Made by a program: the position numbers and the translations under genes. This document shows positions 19,301 through 33,889 of a DNA stretch of 64,000 bases, in pieces; the first letter of the stretch is position 1; each line of letters opens with the position of its first letter. Location: assembly GCA_963691815.1 (NCBI GenBank), contig OY829654.1, positions 12,335,298 to 12,399,297 on the forward strand. The letters are read 5' to 3'. Source of the stretch: Echiichthys vipera. Taxonomy: Eukaryota; Chordata; Actinopteri; Perciformes; Trachinidae. The notes under the pieces were generated by a model, which saw nothing but the letters and a program-made list of their open reading frames with translations, made no database searches and was not told the origin of the DNA.

Positions 19301-21202
19301 AATCCTCACTTTTGGCAATATCTGGCAACATCTTTTTTGGCCACATATATCAATAAAAATGGTTTCTTTAAGACCCCAAACAGGTTAGGTTACCTCATGC
19401 ATGTTAGAAGGTAATGTTGCAGGATGAACACATTATACCATCTTGTATCTGCACATTCAATTGCAATACCAACATGGTTGCTAAGGAAGTCTGTACTCAG
19501 TAGGAACTCGGTACATCTGAGGCTTATTTTTGTTCGCGATACACAAATGGCAGATGGTGATGGAAATCTGATCTTTCACAAGGGGGTTGAACATAAAATA
19601 TGTGTAGAATTGCATGCATTATCAGATTTCCCGCCAATTCTGTTCTTGTGCCAGTATGTAAACATCGAGTGTACGGAATCCCTTTCAGTCAAATTAAACA
19701 CTTTTACCCCCACATGCACTGACGACATGTGCTCTGGACACAACAAAAACAGATGTTTTCTCTCTCTCTCTTCATAACAACTCAGAGAGCTCATAAATAA
19801 AGATGCACGCACCAGACCTCACACCACAGATGTGAGGAAATAGATTTAGCAGGTAAAAGGCTGAGAAGACCACACAGTACCATGTTAATGAAGTCATTAA
19901 CAGGTAAGCCTGGCTGTAAGCGCTCAGATATATCAGTCATTTCAGCATTAAAACCAATACTATATGAACATGGAGGTTTTTGTAATGGCTATAATGAGAC
20001 AGCGAGGAGCAGGTTGGGGATTTACTGTCTGACACAGCTGCAAACTCTAGAGCTGCACTGGCCAGCAGACTGACAGACAGTATCACTCTTGAGAGTTTGT
20101 AGCAGACGGTATATAGTCAAGTGGGCCTCATAAAACTCATGGACAATAACTACTGTAAATTGTATACTTTAGGACCTGGGTTTCACTACAAATCAACTGT
20201 CATCTGGCATCTAATCCGATCAGAAACCTTGGATGTACTTGAATCTATTCTCTTGACTTGGCTTCAATCTGCGTGTAAAAAATTAGAACCTTTCACCTGA
20301 CTATTGCACTTTTAACTAGCAAAGTAATGTGCAAACACAAACAGAACTCGAATCATAGCCTATTGAGCATAATAAGCAGTTGTAACAATATGATGAATAA
20401 TTGGAAGATGCCAGATTCGTATTACATAAAGCCTTCTGATTGGTATGATTTTTCAAGATGCAGCACAGATGGAGCAAATTAAAACATACTCCACTGCAAG
20501 TGTGATGAGTGGTTTGATGTTATGTTGATGCCGTCCACGTACTTGTTAGTTAAAGCAATCAGAAATCAATACTATTCCCCCGTTAAGTGCCAGGCCTCAT
20601 TATTTTTGGATCAAAAGTGTCCCTCTTCCTCCCCTCTCCTGTCAAGACTCATACAACAGCAACAACAACAGAGCTGCTGTCATTATCTTCTGGTAATGAA
20701 TAATTAAACTATCTTCCAAGGTACAATCAGCACCTGCCCTTGAAGAACCAGCTATGAGAAAAGCACACAGTCAGGGCCGGCAAGTGAGAGGGCCACGACA
20801 CACCACAGGAATGCCCTTCAAACGAGAAAGAAGGGAAGGGGGGGTGGGGGTCAATCCAACTCACAGATGGATTCTGTACAGTAAGACTAAACCCAGCACA
20901 ATAGCAGACGGTGACTCAGAGAGGGGACATGATATGTTTTTCGACTGTGAGGGAGTCACAATTGAAATGGCAGACCCCGCTTTAAAATTCATGATCTTCG
21001 TGACTTGGCTCGAAGCTTCACATTACTCCTGTCATTTCCGAGTGATGATTATGTGAAAGCACAAAACGAGCAGGTAAACTCAGCATGTGATCCAAGCTCT
21101 CTTTTGCAAACACACACGCACTGTCTGTCTCGCTGCTGTTTATTAAACAAAGCCTTATGAGCTTGTGCAGCCTGGTGTAACCTCATACAATGACACCACC
21201 CA

Positions 21203-21394
<192 letters not shown>

Positions 21395-22498
21395 CCTATT
21401 ACTCTTACCAGCCATTCAGCTCCAGTTCCAGCAGCGACTGCGTCTTCTCTGAATTACACTGCAAACACCACATGCTGGCCAGTACTCACAAGACGATGTA
21501 ATCCAAACATTAACAGTCCCCCTGACCAGTCCCCATTACTGCCTAAAAGCTTTCTCTAACAGACAGACACATCTCAAAAACTGCCATCTGCTATAGCTTG
21601 CAGCTGCCTACTTCTTGAAGACGTTCCCATTTCTTTGCCTTGTGAAAGCAGTTCCCTATGGATGGTAGGCGAACATGGTCAGTGCTAAGTGGCAGTCTGT
21701 AATCTCTGACAGACAAATGGAGCTCTTTCTTTTTCTCTTTCTTCCTCTCTGTCCTCCGTGCGCCGGGCTGGTAGGAGTTTAAGGGGGGCGGAGGCTGGGG
21801 AGAGAGGGGAGTGTGGGTTTTTGCCAGGCCCTGAGCAGTATGGAAGGGGGGCGGGGTGCAGGGAAGTGGGTGTGTGAGCGTGGTGGCTCTGTAGCTGGGT
21901 AGAAAGAGAGAGAAGGGGATGAAATACCTTCTGCACAACACTAATCATGCAAGGAAGCGAGACACAAATGACTGTGGAGCAGGGGACCTGGAATAGAACA
22001 TTTCTCAGGCATGTTATCAGAGAATATGAAAACTTATGAAAAAAGGTGTGCTGCAGACAGTGAGGGTTGGGAATGAGAGATAAAGCAAGGCGTTAAAAAT
22101 AACAAAGAGTAGAAAAGGCAGAGTGAGTAAAACTTAATCCAGTCAGGTGCATATACTGTAGGTACAGTAGATAAGTAGCAAATGGATGGAATGGAAAGAG
22201 GTAAAAGGACAAAGTATGAGGAGATTGTGGCATAAAGACAGAAGTCAGAATCAGTGCTAACATGTTTAAATGTCAGAGGTATCTTTTGTTAACCTTTTTT
22301 TGCACTGAAGAAAAATGACTTAGTGTGTAGAGATGGCCAATAGAAGAGAGTACCTCTATTAATAGAGGCTTTCAGGGTTGAGAAGTGACTGTTATGATGG
22401 GCACTAAGAAAAGAACCAGAGAGGATTCTGTCTTTCTGCTGCAGAAAAGAACGGTAGAGTAGAAGTTGTCTACCTCTAGCCCTTCAACCTCTTTCAAA

Positions 22499-22779
22499 GG
22501 TCCCATATAGTAAAAAGTAAGATTTTCATACAGGGTGCTTTACAAATACTCTGAAAGTATCAAAATAGACCAGGAAACATTGACTAATCAGAGCAGGAGG
22601 TGGGCTTAAAGAGAAAGGCACTAAAACGAAGTGTTTGAGACAGAGGGTGAATACAGGTAGATTCAGACTGACAGTATGAGAAAAATATATATATATTTTT
22701 AACATTAAAGCATGTAAATCTGTTCTAGTAGAAACCCAAAATACAAGTATGAACCTGAAAATTAGCATAATATGGGACC
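22499..22779. mobile_element. MITE-like element with perfect 10-bp inverted ends
   Basis: The ends are GGTCCCATAT and ATATGGGACC, exact inverted repeats, about 281 bp apart. The interior is the reverse complement of the block seen at 18.85 and 62.7 kb (CAGGTTCATACTTGTATTTTG in the other sense). No open frame, so non-autonomous. No clear target duplication was found. Confidence 0.7.
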
Positions 22780-22937
22780 AATAAATCAGCATTTTTAATT
22801 GATTGGATACATCATGAATCTAAAATGCCACCCACATTGCATCATCATTGCAAAGCTCGCCAAGACTTCCGTCCAACTTCACACTCACAGCAGACTCCAA
22901 ACGGATGGTGCCTTGTCTCTGGATTTCACAGCGTTGT

Positions 22938-22970
22938 TGAGACAGGCCGGTGACTAATCGGCCTGTCTCA
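22938..22970. other. Perfect 12-bp stem-loop
   Basis: TGAGACAGGCCG and CGGCCTGTCTCA are exact reverse complements separated by nine bases. It lies about 115 bp from a very long CA array and outside recognised repeats. No function can be assigned. Confidence 0.85.
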
Positions 22971-23084
22971 GAGGGGGGTTGGGGTAAACTGCCCCCAAGT
23001 CAAAGGTATTTTCTTCCTAATGACAACAGGCACAGGAAACAGAGGAGAATGACTCCCACATGGAGCCAGTTTACAGGGACGACC

Positions 23085-23274
<190 letters not shown>

Positions 23275-25295
23275 GTGTGTGGAGGTAGATGTTGATGTCC
23301 TCTAATTACAGGTCTACACCCCTAAAATGATCACCTTCTCTAGATTGTTTTCATCTGAGACTTCAAACGAAAGATGCAGAACGAAAGACAAAGCAAAGCT
23401 AAAAGGAAAAGGCATGCATATCTTAACATGTGCTACAGATCACAGCAGGGATTTATGCACAGACTCAATGTATATCACAGGCAGAATGATTATGTGCAGA
23501 AAGGCAGACAGACAGTAACCAGCCAACTGATCTATTTCAGTTTGAGACCTTGGCCCTGTACTCTGTTGACTACAGCTGCTAATGCCTTGTGGAGCTGCGA
23601 GTCACTTGACTCATCTTACAGATCTCACCTATCACAAGATCTTATACAATTTATTCCAGAGTGCCAGTAAACAAAACAAACCAAAAAGGGAAGCAAAACC
23701 CATTTAGGACATCCCTTTAATAAAACTGGCATTCCCATTATTCTATCATTTTGTTGTTGTCACCCGAGAGGAGCTGGTGGAGGCAAACATTTAGATTTTG
23801 AAATGTGTGCACGATATTAGATATTAGCCCCGGTGCAGGCTTTGTTTTGCTGGTGGACCACAGGGAGTGACGAACTAGACTTTATTTGTTTGGTAATGAG
23901 ATATGAAAAATTATCATGGTCTCATTTTGAAGGCAAGCATGTGATGCTCATAAGCCCCAAGTCTGTCATAATCATTTCAGCACAAGGCTCGAGGGCGGCA
24001 TTAGTTTAAGCGTTGAGGAGAGCTCTGTTGAAATGATCTAATTAGATGAATTCCAGGTAAAGCTGAGCTGTAAAAGTTTGCACAAACTTCAGGACACTTT
24101 AGTAAGCTGTGTAATTATCTGTCTGACTGCCTCTGTGTCTCTCTCTTCCTCCACTAGTGTTGCGATCCAGTCTAGTTGTCCCGTCTGTTGAAGGCCCACT
24201 GCGTCTCCAGAGTCCTGGCTGCTCTGCTCCAACATGATGTCATTGAGAATTCCAAGCAGAGGCCCACTCTCTGCTCATAAAATGCCATTTCTACAACTCA
24301 ATACATATGGTCTCTCTGCATTTCAACTTCTACTCTACTCACCCCCTACTTCAGTTCCAGCGCCCTCCCTTTTCCTCTTTCTTCTTGTTTTAGTTGGAAA
24401 GGGAAGTTAGATACATTACACTTGGGACAAGGCCAAAGAGGCAACCGCAGGTCAGCGACACACAAACCCCTTTATCAGGTGCATTCCCAAAGATGTAGTA
24501 CCTGAATATTATCAGAAGAACACAAAAAAGCTTGGATTTTCCCATTGGAAAAAGACTGAAAAAAGACAGAGCAGAGGAAAAGTGATAGCTTCCTGGAAAC
24601 TTGGTCACAAGACTTTGGCGCTTTCTACATGACATCATACACCATTTCTCATTATCTGCTTTTGCTGGATGCTGAGCGGCTGAGACCTGCGCTAAGAAAC
24701 GGAAAATAAAATGAAAAGTCAGCCCTTGCCTGGTCTGGAAACAATTAGAATGGGCTGATGTCATAGTTTGATACAACAGCATACTAAAGGGGATGGAGTG
24801 GTCCGGGATAGCTTTGTGAACACAGAGGACTTTGTATAGGAGGAACAAAGACACACAAAAAAGAAACATTTTCCCTATGAATTCTCTTGAACAAAGATTT
24901 TTTTATGCAGAAGAAGGATCTGGCAGCAGATGTATAAATAGAGCTGAAATGAGAGTAATTAAAGGATATGCTGCCTTTGCTCATCACATCCTGGCAGCAA
25001 AGCTGGAGCAGATGTGTTGCCCATGGGATCCTGTGGGAATGATCAAAGATCATCAGTGGCAAGTGATGTCTGAGAGGCTTTTTTCTTTTCTCCTGTTCAT
25101 ACATCACTTAGTGATTTCAGTCTGGATAGAAACATTCTGTTTGTCCAGACACATGGAAACTAGAAACTGAAGTGCAGGACTGAGATTAGTTTTTTGTCAA
25201 CATAACATTATTTTGAAGCAAATGTTTTAGTTCTAGCAGCCCAGATATATCCTTTCCCATCACCAGGTCAGGACTGAAGGCTTGGTAACTTATAA

Positions 25296-25445
25296 TTTAC
25301 GGAATAGTTTGACATTTTGGCAAATAAGCTTATTTGCCTCCTTGACGAGTATTAGACATTAGATAGATAAGAAGATTGATGTCTTAAGCTGGCTCAGGTT
25401 AGCATAAAAAACGGACAGCAGGCTAAGAAGTCTATGTCCAAAATA
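25296..25445. repeat. Dispersed repeat (GGAATAGTTTGACATTTTGG type)
   Basis: The blocks GGAATAGTTTGACATTTTGG, CAAATAAGCTTATTTGC and GGCTCAGGTTAGCATAAAAA follow a repeat I recognise as frequent in percomorph fish genomes, with some divergence. No coding capacity. Confidence 0.6.
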
Positions 25446-25619
25446 TGTTTGTTTTTTAAACATGAGTAACGTGTTTTAATTTTTTTCTCCTCAAAAGTAT
25501 CAGTTTTGAATCTGTATCCATGCAATGTACTCTCACTAGTATCAAAAATGTCAATGGCCAGTATATATTTAGGTATACTCTAATGAGCCTACATGTGAAA
25601 TCCAAAGCCGAATCTGAAT

Positions 25620-25704
25620 GGTTATGTCTTATTTCGCAGTTCGGGAGTTGGTAGGCTTCAAGATACACAATGCACAAGCACTAAAAAAGATATGTCCCCT
25701 TTAA
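25620..25704. repeat. 3' portion of the TTAA MITE family
   Basis: TTGGTAGGCTTCAAGATACA, CAAGCACTAAAAAAG and the end ATATGTCCCCT followed by TTAA (25701-25704) parallel the last 80 bp of the intact copy at 6199-6481. The 5' part is not recognisable. Confidence 0.65.
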
Positions 25705-26651
25705 AATGGCACCTGGGTATCTTAAACACAGCAAGAAAGATTCATGTTTGTTCCTCAGTCTTTTCTGGGTGGAGCTTTTGCTTGTTCTCTATTGTTTGCA
25801 TGGGTTTCCTCTCACATGCCAAAGTCAGGTAGGGTGGGGACTCTAGATTGCAAGAAAAATGATGTATGTGGGCACCTAGCAGCTTGTCCTGGAAATGTCT
25901 CTGCCATCCTCAAAATGGTGGATGAAATGACACCCTCATGATGGGAAACAAGCAAACCTTAACTATGCATATGCTGTCACTCTATAAAAGGCAGGTAGAG
26001 TGTACGACTGTTACTATAATTAGTAGCGGGCCCTGTTTGTTCATTTCCAATATTTTCCTTTCAGTTCACTTCATTACCATATTTCTCTAAAGCTTTTCAC
26101 TGCAGCCCCGGCACAGAAAGGCTCTAGAGCACTATTCTCCCCTGCTAAAAATAGACCCATGTGAGGTGACACTCTGGTAAACACTCTGCAAGGGAGAGAA
26201 CAATGCAGTGAAGAAGAGGAAGAACATGCGTTAAAACAAGAGACCACTGAATGTGCCGCATCTCATTTCTGTCATTATCTGTCCCTTTGTGGGAGATCGA
26301 CATGTAGCGCTTTTCAATGACGTGGAATTTTGCAGTCAGATTGGAAACAGTGCAAGGCTGGTGTCTCCAGTGCACAGAACAGCTTCGACTGTAAATGTGA
26401 CAAAAGTCACAGTAGGTATAAATACCCAAGGTGGTCAAGATGGATATAGGAGCATGATACCGCAGCTAAGACCGACAAAACATGCCCTGGCATGATGAGA
26501 CCCATTCCACAGTGGGCTCTCAGAGTGACAGTGCCACCCACTGGTTAGAAGTGATAGTACACACTCCCTGGAAGATGTACACTTGGCCTAGGGGCAGACA
26601 TGTGGCAGTGATGTCATTCAGGACTACTGAGGTCAGGCATGTTTGTCATGG

Positions 26652-26657
<6 letters not shown>

Positions 26658-26694
<37 letters not shown>
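26658..26694. repeat. (GT)n microsatellite
   Basis: About 18 GT units followed by a G-rich run (gggtgggggggt). Confidence 0.95.
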
Positions 26695-26700
<6 letters not shown>

Positions 26701-27060
26701 GGGGTAACCAGCTTTTTCTGGTTGGGAGATGTTGGTGGGGACACGAAGGGGGGTTGGTGCAATAATCTATTTGAGGCAGCGAAAAACTCACACCTGTCTC
26801 AAGTCACACAGAGCCCTGTGGTTTACTCGCACTGTGTGTGCAGTGCAAAGACGATCATCGGCATGTCTTTTTCATTCTCTATTGTAAAGAAAACCTAAAA
26901 AAAAGAACAGAAAAAAGATTTGTTTTGATATATATTGTATATTTCTTTATTCAACACATTTCCTTTTCTGTTCTTTTCTTGCAAATGCAGTGTTGTTACG
27001 TAGAATGCACATGTGTTGTGCAGTGTAAGTAACACACTTCTCAATGAAATCAGAAACTGT

Positions 27061-27145
27061 GCCTTTAAACAAGTTAGAAGAACTTCTGTATGGTTGTGAT
27101 GTCACAAGTATGAACGTGAAAATGAGCATAATCTGTCCCTTTTAA
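27061..27145. repeat. Fragment of the MITE-like family
   Basis: GCCTTTAAACAAGTTAGAAG, GGTTGTGATGTCACAAGTAT and GAAAATGAGCATAATCTGTC then CCTTTTAAA match the 3' part of the GGTCCCATAT family. Confidence 0.55.
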
Positions 27146-27288
27146 AGCCCAAAAGCCTTCCTTGTGGTGTCTGATCAATCACTGAACAGACTCATAATTT
27201 GTAAAACAAACACTTTGAAAACGATATCTCTGCTGTCCTGATTCTTAAACCATTGATATAAACCAGAAATGTTCCTTAAATAATTATC

Positions 27289-27292
<4 letters not shown>

Positions 27293-27323
<31 letters not shown>
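27293..27323. repeat. (TG)n microsatellite
   Basis: About 15 TG units in the intron. Confidence 0.95.
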
Positions 27324-27324
<1 letters not shown>

Positions 27325-30005
27325 AAGCATGCATCCATTTGTGTGCCTGGCTACGCAATCAATTTGGAGCCATGAGCTAAATAACCTCATTGAACAGGGT
27401 AAATAGACTAGAGGGCTTACAATGACAATAATTACTGTTTCAATCAGATTCCATTCATTGCCAGTTGCATCACTGATCAGATAAATAGCGGATGATATTG
27501 AAGATGTTTTTGCTTAATCATTCAAATCACTCACAAGATTTCATTAGCAGTTGAGCATGACGTAGTGTTATGGCATAAAACTGATTGTAATATAAATACG
27601 CTTTCTAGTAGGCAAACAGACATGTTGATTGCAGGGAAAGTTTAAAACTGATGTCTTAAATAAGTGATTCAGCATCATATATGGATGCCTTCATTTCTAA
27701 AGAGTAGAACCACATCCAGCTACACAATATGCAGACAGCGTTGGGGTAAGAAAAAGGAGGAAATGGATCAAAACCTCTGCATTCTTATTATACTTAGACT
27801 GCGATGGTTTTACATTCAACCAATCACCTCTCCACACCCAGCTGTCTAATCACTTTAGCAGAGTTTGTCTCACTTTGCTTTCCTTCAGCCCTGGACTCCA
27901 CTTACTTGCCGCTTGGCTCTGCCGCCCTTCTCTGGCAAAGCTGACTTTGCCTCCGCGGCATCTGAAGCCCACAGCAGAAAACACTACAGTTATTCAGCCT
28001 CAAGGAGCACCTCCGGCTCGGCCGTCTACGCTGGCACTGGCCATTGTTTATGTTGGCACATCGCATAAAGGCAGCCTTTCTCATGTCTGCACCAACACGC
28101 CTTTCCAGTCTTTGACTCGAGAAAACACAGTCACTAAACAACGGGGGCTACTTTGTAGCGATGGCCCGTGACGTGTCAACTGATATTTTTTCTTGTTAGG
28201 AGTCATTCTGAGCCTCATAGAATTTCAAACTGTCAGATTCTGCTCCACTTGGAAAATGAAAGTACAAAACATATTTCACTTTAATGGCCCTCATTAGGCT
28301 GACAGTGATATAATAATTCAGGAAACATAATGTTATGTTAGGAAAAAGTGCCCAAAAATGGAGGACTGGATACAGATGTGGCTAAGTGAAGGCAGCTATG
28401 AGGATCATTATGTGCAGTGCAAATACTGTTACTGTTACCTGAAGACGGAAACACAAGTAATGCACCAGACGGCCAATACTGTAAATATAAACCTCTATCA
28501 AGCTTAAATCTCTTGTGATTTAAGTCAACTTAAATATGGACTACAAAGGTTAAAAAACTAGAAATATTTCTCTTGCACTGACAATCAAATCTAAAGAATT
28601 TTTCTTTAATTCATTAGTCCCTAAGAGACAAGAGGTTTGGAAAATTAGGAAACTGCTGTGTCAGGATCTAATTTGTCGAAGGAAATGCTGACCGTTTTCC
28701 CCCCGAAGCTCTGCACATCCGAGCAGAAAACAACCTCCAGACCCAGTCATTAAAGAAGGAACATGAGAAAACCTGGATAAGCTTACATGTGATGAGAACT
28801 TCCCACAGCCGCAATGAAAACTTGATCACTTGTATTTAAATATTAATTGAAAGCCACAGTTGAAAGCACCTCAACAATGACAGCAGAATTAAAAAAGAAA
28901 TAATTGATGATCCCCATCTCTTTGGTTTGTCTTCACTAGTCCTGCATGTTAAGGTATTGGAAAGGTTGAAAATAAGCCAAAAGCTGTGTTTAGAAATTAA
29001 AAAAAGAAGACAAACTACTAACTAGTCAGTGAATCATGTTTTTGAAAATAACACAGACAACCGGGAAGCAATCAATCACCAAACAAAAGCACAGAGATAA
29101 AGCGGTCATCCTGGATGTACGCTTTTTTCTCTGGAATGTAGGAAACCTTTTGTTCAGGTCACGAGAGTGCTGAGAAATGGATTCATGTTGACATATTCCA
29201 GTGGAACAAGATATCCTGAGTGTGCAAGTTCCATTCATACCACATTTCCACAAGACCTGGTGGGTGCAAGTCAGCAGATCTTATATTTCGACATACAGCC
29301 CATTCAGGCAGGCTGGGTAGAACATGAAGACTGGCTTTACAGAGAGATAGAGACATTCTGAGAATAACAAGCAGACTCAAATTCATGATAACAACTCCTT
29401 GTGGAGGGGTTAAGCAGCACCATGTTTATTGTTTCATTCTCAATGCCTCCCATAACCCCCACTTGAGACAGTGCCAAAGCATTTACAAGAAAAGAGGGTT
29501 ACACAAGGGCATATGGATTAATTTACCATCTTTATGACAAACTACCTGACAGTGGCTAATGTTGTCTGACTTCCATTTAATTCACACACAACCAAAGCTT
29601 AGTGGACAGTTTCTAGCGCACATTGGAACTCAATAATGACAATAAGTCCTCCAGGGGCGAGCTATAGAAGAGTCAGTCACCCCTATCATACATCAAAACA
29701 CTAGCCCAGATCAGATAAGTGTCAGAATTTCAAAAAAAGACAAATTTATGTCATTACAAAAGAATAGATTTCAAACAGAGTGCTGTATCCTTGGAGGTTT
29801 GATGTACGCTCCATAAAGCTTACTGTTATTGACTGAAAGCACAGCCCAGGTCTCTGCAGGCTCCAGGGCGCATTGATTTGTAGCCCTTCAATTACTTATT
29901 AGAGGCCGCTGTCCTGGCTCTCTGAGCCTGCAGGATAACAAACTGGTCCTTTGTGCAGTTATGTGTTTTATCACACATTGTAATCAAGTGATGAAATGTC
30001 AGTTT

Positions 30006-30190
30006 TAAAGGTTCTATATTGTGCAAAGTGTTTTTTTTAAATGCATAAAGCAGGTCGATGTGCTAAATAAATAAATACTAAATAAATATATGCAGTATAA
30101 AAATGCGAGAAATGCACATGTATTTAGAAACTGTGCCTTTAAATGTGCCATCAGGGCTTCGGTACGGATGTGATGCCACGACTAATCTAT
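30006..30190. repeat. Fragment of the MITE-like family
   Basis: AAAGGTTCTATATTGTGCAA, ATGCATAAAGCAGGTCGATG, AGAAACTGTGCCTTTAAATG and GGATGTGATGCCACGAC reproduce, with divergence, blocks shared with the copy at 60081-60311. No clear 3' terminus. Confidence 0.55.
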
Positions 30191-31471
30191 ATATATGTAG
30201 AACGTGACACTAAAGAGCTGTTACACAAGTGTGCAGATGCGAAAGACCCAGAAACACCAATGAGAGCCGACTGGGCTTTTTTGGGAGGGGAGAAAAGACA
30301 CAGGCGCTAAAATGAAGCATGACATATTCTTGTTTTTCCATGAGACACACTTCCAGACAAACTGGCTTGGACAAGGATGTGGAAATATCAGCGGGCAGAG
30401 AGGATGTTTCTCTACCTCCCATTTTCTGGGATCCTACAAATTTGTCTGAGAAGTCGAGGGTGCGGTCAGGAGACTGACGTGTTTTAACTTGTTGTTTTGG
30501 GGCTCTTTTGGTTGAATTTGGACTCATTTTAATCAACAACTTCCTAAATAGCCTCAGGTGTCAATCAAAAGCAGGAGAGTCCTTCTCACACCCACATGGT
30601 AATCTATGACTGACATAAAAATCAACACGGGCCATATGAGAATGTTTTCTCTTTTGGTGGAGTCTATTTCCTCAAGCTGCTTCTACAGTACAGCTGCAGT
30701 TTGAATTCTGGGAGTTCACTTGACCTTCAGTTTTTTTCTTTCACTTCTGATACATTGGCTTGGCATAATATACTTTGTGGAGAAAGGGATATTTCATCTA
30801 TGCGAAAGGGCAGTAAGACACTGTTTTACATCTGGTCTTTCTCAGATTATGAGCTACTGACCTTATTTCTGCATCTGCAGGTTTGAGTTTACATTTTACT
30901 CAGGGTGACCTCAGATATAAAAAGGGTACAGGTAATAAGATATACAAAGGGACACAAACACTGGGAAGCAAACAAAGTATTAGCTATTAATTTATGGCAA
31001 GAATCTGGAGCACTACATCATGTCGGATAGCTGATTCACTCTTCAATCCAATTCCAGTTGATAAAAAAGTCACAAAATATTCAGGTTGCCATTTAGATAA
31101 ATAGCATATACAATCTGAATATATCTCACAGAAAGGCAGACTCCATTGGTTATTTGAACGTCTGCAGAGGTTCTTAGACTTTAAGTCTGCATCTTTTGTG
31201 GGACGCTTAGGGGCAGCAGAAATAATATGTTAATACAACATTCACATATCACTTTTTAAGTTATGGCAAAGAGTTGCTTATTTGCGTTGTGTTTCTGTGT
31301 ACCGCATGAATGTTTTTTTCCCTCATGAGCTCTCCACAAACACCTGAGAAAAACAACAGGCTCCTCACAAGCCAAATGCTCCACTATGTTCACCAGTTTG
31401 TCACCAACTTTGTCCATCTGCCATTTAGCGCTGGGGAGGCAGTGTGCAGTGGGTTTTTAGAGGGTTTTTTT

Positions 31472-31493
31472 TTGTTGTTGTTGTTGTTGTTGC
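31472..31493. repeat. (TTG)n short microsatellite
   Basis: Seven TTG units following a T-run. Confidence 0.9.
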
Positions 31494-33224
31494 TGGAAAC
31501 AGCTGCCTCCTGCAGCTGGATACGGTGCTGATGAAACCAGGCCATAAAACCATGAGCTGAAAGATGCTGCGGGGAACTGGTGATAATCAACTGTGGGTTG
31601 ATGCCTCTCACATTGACTGATTGATTATAGCAGCTTTAAGTTATTCATATTCATCTAAAATTATTTAGTTACCTAAATAAATTTGTTATCTAAATAGATC
31701 TGATAAGCACATTCAATATTAGATCCAGATTCTTTAATACCCTATTGAGCCCCTTGCCTGGTAGCTATTAGTTAGCTACCTGGAGACCTCCCTGCACAAG
31801 CAGACACGGTAGTCCTCTCTATGTCAGCCTTCCAGATATTTTCCCTTCCAAGCTGTTCAACAACTCCACTGTGTATAGGGTCAATTGCCTCACTTAAACC
31901 TTTAACCGCTAAATTGTACATTACAGTACAAAGATGCTGCAATGACAGCTGGAGGGATATGGTGAGTCAGCAACACAGAAACATCCTGAAAACAACCCTG
32001 ATAACAGGATAAAATTATTTTCCTTGTGTAATCCGTTCACGCCTTTGGACCTCAGTGCTGAGAGTTCAGTCATCATCGCTGCCTTGAATTACACAGTAGG
32101 GCCAGTGTGAGTGTGACAGGTTTACTTTATTGTCTGCTTGCCCTCCTGTTCAAGCGCATAAACATCTGTTCAGCAGAAGGTTAGGATGTTTGCTCCTCAG
32201 CACCACGTTTAAGCAGCTTTGAGACCTTTTTTTAGCTGTTTCCCAGGTGGACACAATACGGAATAATGAGCCTAAAAAGCCAGTTCGCCGTTTTTTTTTT
32301 TTTTTTTGCGATTACTTTGCATTTAATGATGAAACACAGAGGAATTCTGTGTAATAAAAAGCAATTGAGATTCATAGCTGCTGCGTTGTGCATAATGATC
32401 CCAGAGGGGAATTGTGCCTTTTTTATTTGCTCTACCACAAAACGTAAGTCAGCAACGTCCTGCCTCAGCACAAGATAACAATTCATGTGACTTGATGAAG
32501 TGTAAACACAGGACAGAGAAAGAGGTGATAGGGTGATAGAAGCCGACTGAGGGAAGGACATAGAGGAAGGGGTGAGTTGCATGTGATAAGGAGGAAGAGA
32601 GCTTAGGGGGGGAACAAAAAAGCAGCATGGATGCATTGTATACAGTAAAGCCCTGTATTCTCTAGAGCTCCATCCTCACATACAGCATGACTGATGAGGG
32701 AGAAGATGTCTCACGCTCTTTGCATCTAATAGGCTTTAATGATGGCCTCTCACCAATCTATTCCGTTAACAGGTCTAATGAGAGCAGGTCCGGGCCTACT
32801 GTGCATACAAGCTCTTCATGAACAATTAGGGAGATAATCAGAGGTCCTGCTATATGTTTCATTGAAAAGATGTCAACAGGATGTTTGACGTGAGCAGGAC
32901 AATCATCAGGAATGAAGATGTCAGGGATTGGGCGGTTCAGAGGCAAATAAATGAGAGAGAAGCTAAAGGCTACAGGCAAATCGCACATTAAATATACGGT
33001 GCAGCCTGATAATGATGGACTTTGACTCTAAATGAGAGGCACAAATAAAGACAAACATCGCTCCCTCCCTCCTGGCACTGTGTATCAGCGTGAGAGTGAC
33101 ATCAGACTAGAGAACAGCGGCGTCGGCACCCCAGTGTACCAGCATCAACGGCTCTATGTTACACGCTTTCCATACTCACACGTTCATCTATCATTTTATT
33201 GTGTTCATTATTGTGTTCCCTCAC

Positions 33225-33495
33225 GTAATGCAGGGCTACAACTAATTGTTATTGTCATCTTTGACTAATCTGTTGATTTTTTCAGAAGAATTGAATAATT
33301 GTTTAGACTGGTAACGTCTAAACAGCTTTGTTATAGTCGTCCAAATGTCTTAAAAAAAACTAAAATATTCAGTTTGCAGTTATTTAGAACAGACAAAAGC
33401 AGAAATATAAATATAGTACACTTGAGAAGCAGGAAACAAAATAATGGTATTTTTGCTTGATAAATTACAAAAACAATTATCAAAAATGTCAGCAT
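33225..33495. repeat. Dispersed TTAATC-rich teleost repeat, diverged copy
   Basis: It starts GCAGGGCTACAACTAATTGT and CTTTGACTAATCTGTTGATT and ends near TTTTTGCTTGATAAATTACA and AATTATCAAAAATGTCAGC. Internal blocks (AAATATTCAGTTTGCAGTTA, TTGAGAAGCAGG) keep the family order. Related copies occur near 9.35, 43.5 and 62.25 kb. Confidence 0.65.
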
Positions 33496-33839
33496 GCACG
33501 CCAGCTCACCACACACCTGCAGTGTCTGACAATGTAAACAGCTGCCGGCTCCTTACAGAACCTATATGAACCTGCACTTCACAGCCAGAGAAAACACACA
33601 CCTTCAGAGTTGAGCCCACCTACCTCCACACATCTGTCTCTGTGCTGGCCCGTACCCCAAGTAGAAAGATGACAAATTGCTACTGGAAGGTAAGGTGGTT
33701 ACTGGAAAGCTAGACTGGCTCTGTCAGGCTCAAGACACTGGGAACCTCCATCTGACTGATTTACTCTCCACTAATCAGTACATTCCCCTAAACGTCAAAC
33801 GTCACACTCTCTCTTTGAATCTCTCTTTTTTCTTTCATT

Positions 33840-33842
33840 AGC

Positions 33843-33886
<44 letters not shown>
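33840..33886. repeat. (CT)n microsatellite
   Basis: A CT array with one TTT interruption. In the pre-mRNA sense it is (GA)n. Confidence 0.95.

Positions 33887-33889
<3 letters not shown>

Noticed and set aside
21591..21948. Minus-strand LCRRYF near 21930, resembling the MACRRRYF start of a mammalian IQSEC1 isoform
   Set aside because: An in-frame TGA lies just upstream, there is no ATG, and no GT donor in phase 2 follows the motif. The other frame (MISVVQK before GTATTT) ends in the wrong phase.
24390..24869. 159-codon minus-strand open frame
   Set aside because: No recognisable domain and a composition like random AT-rich intron; the hydrophobic start is not enough.
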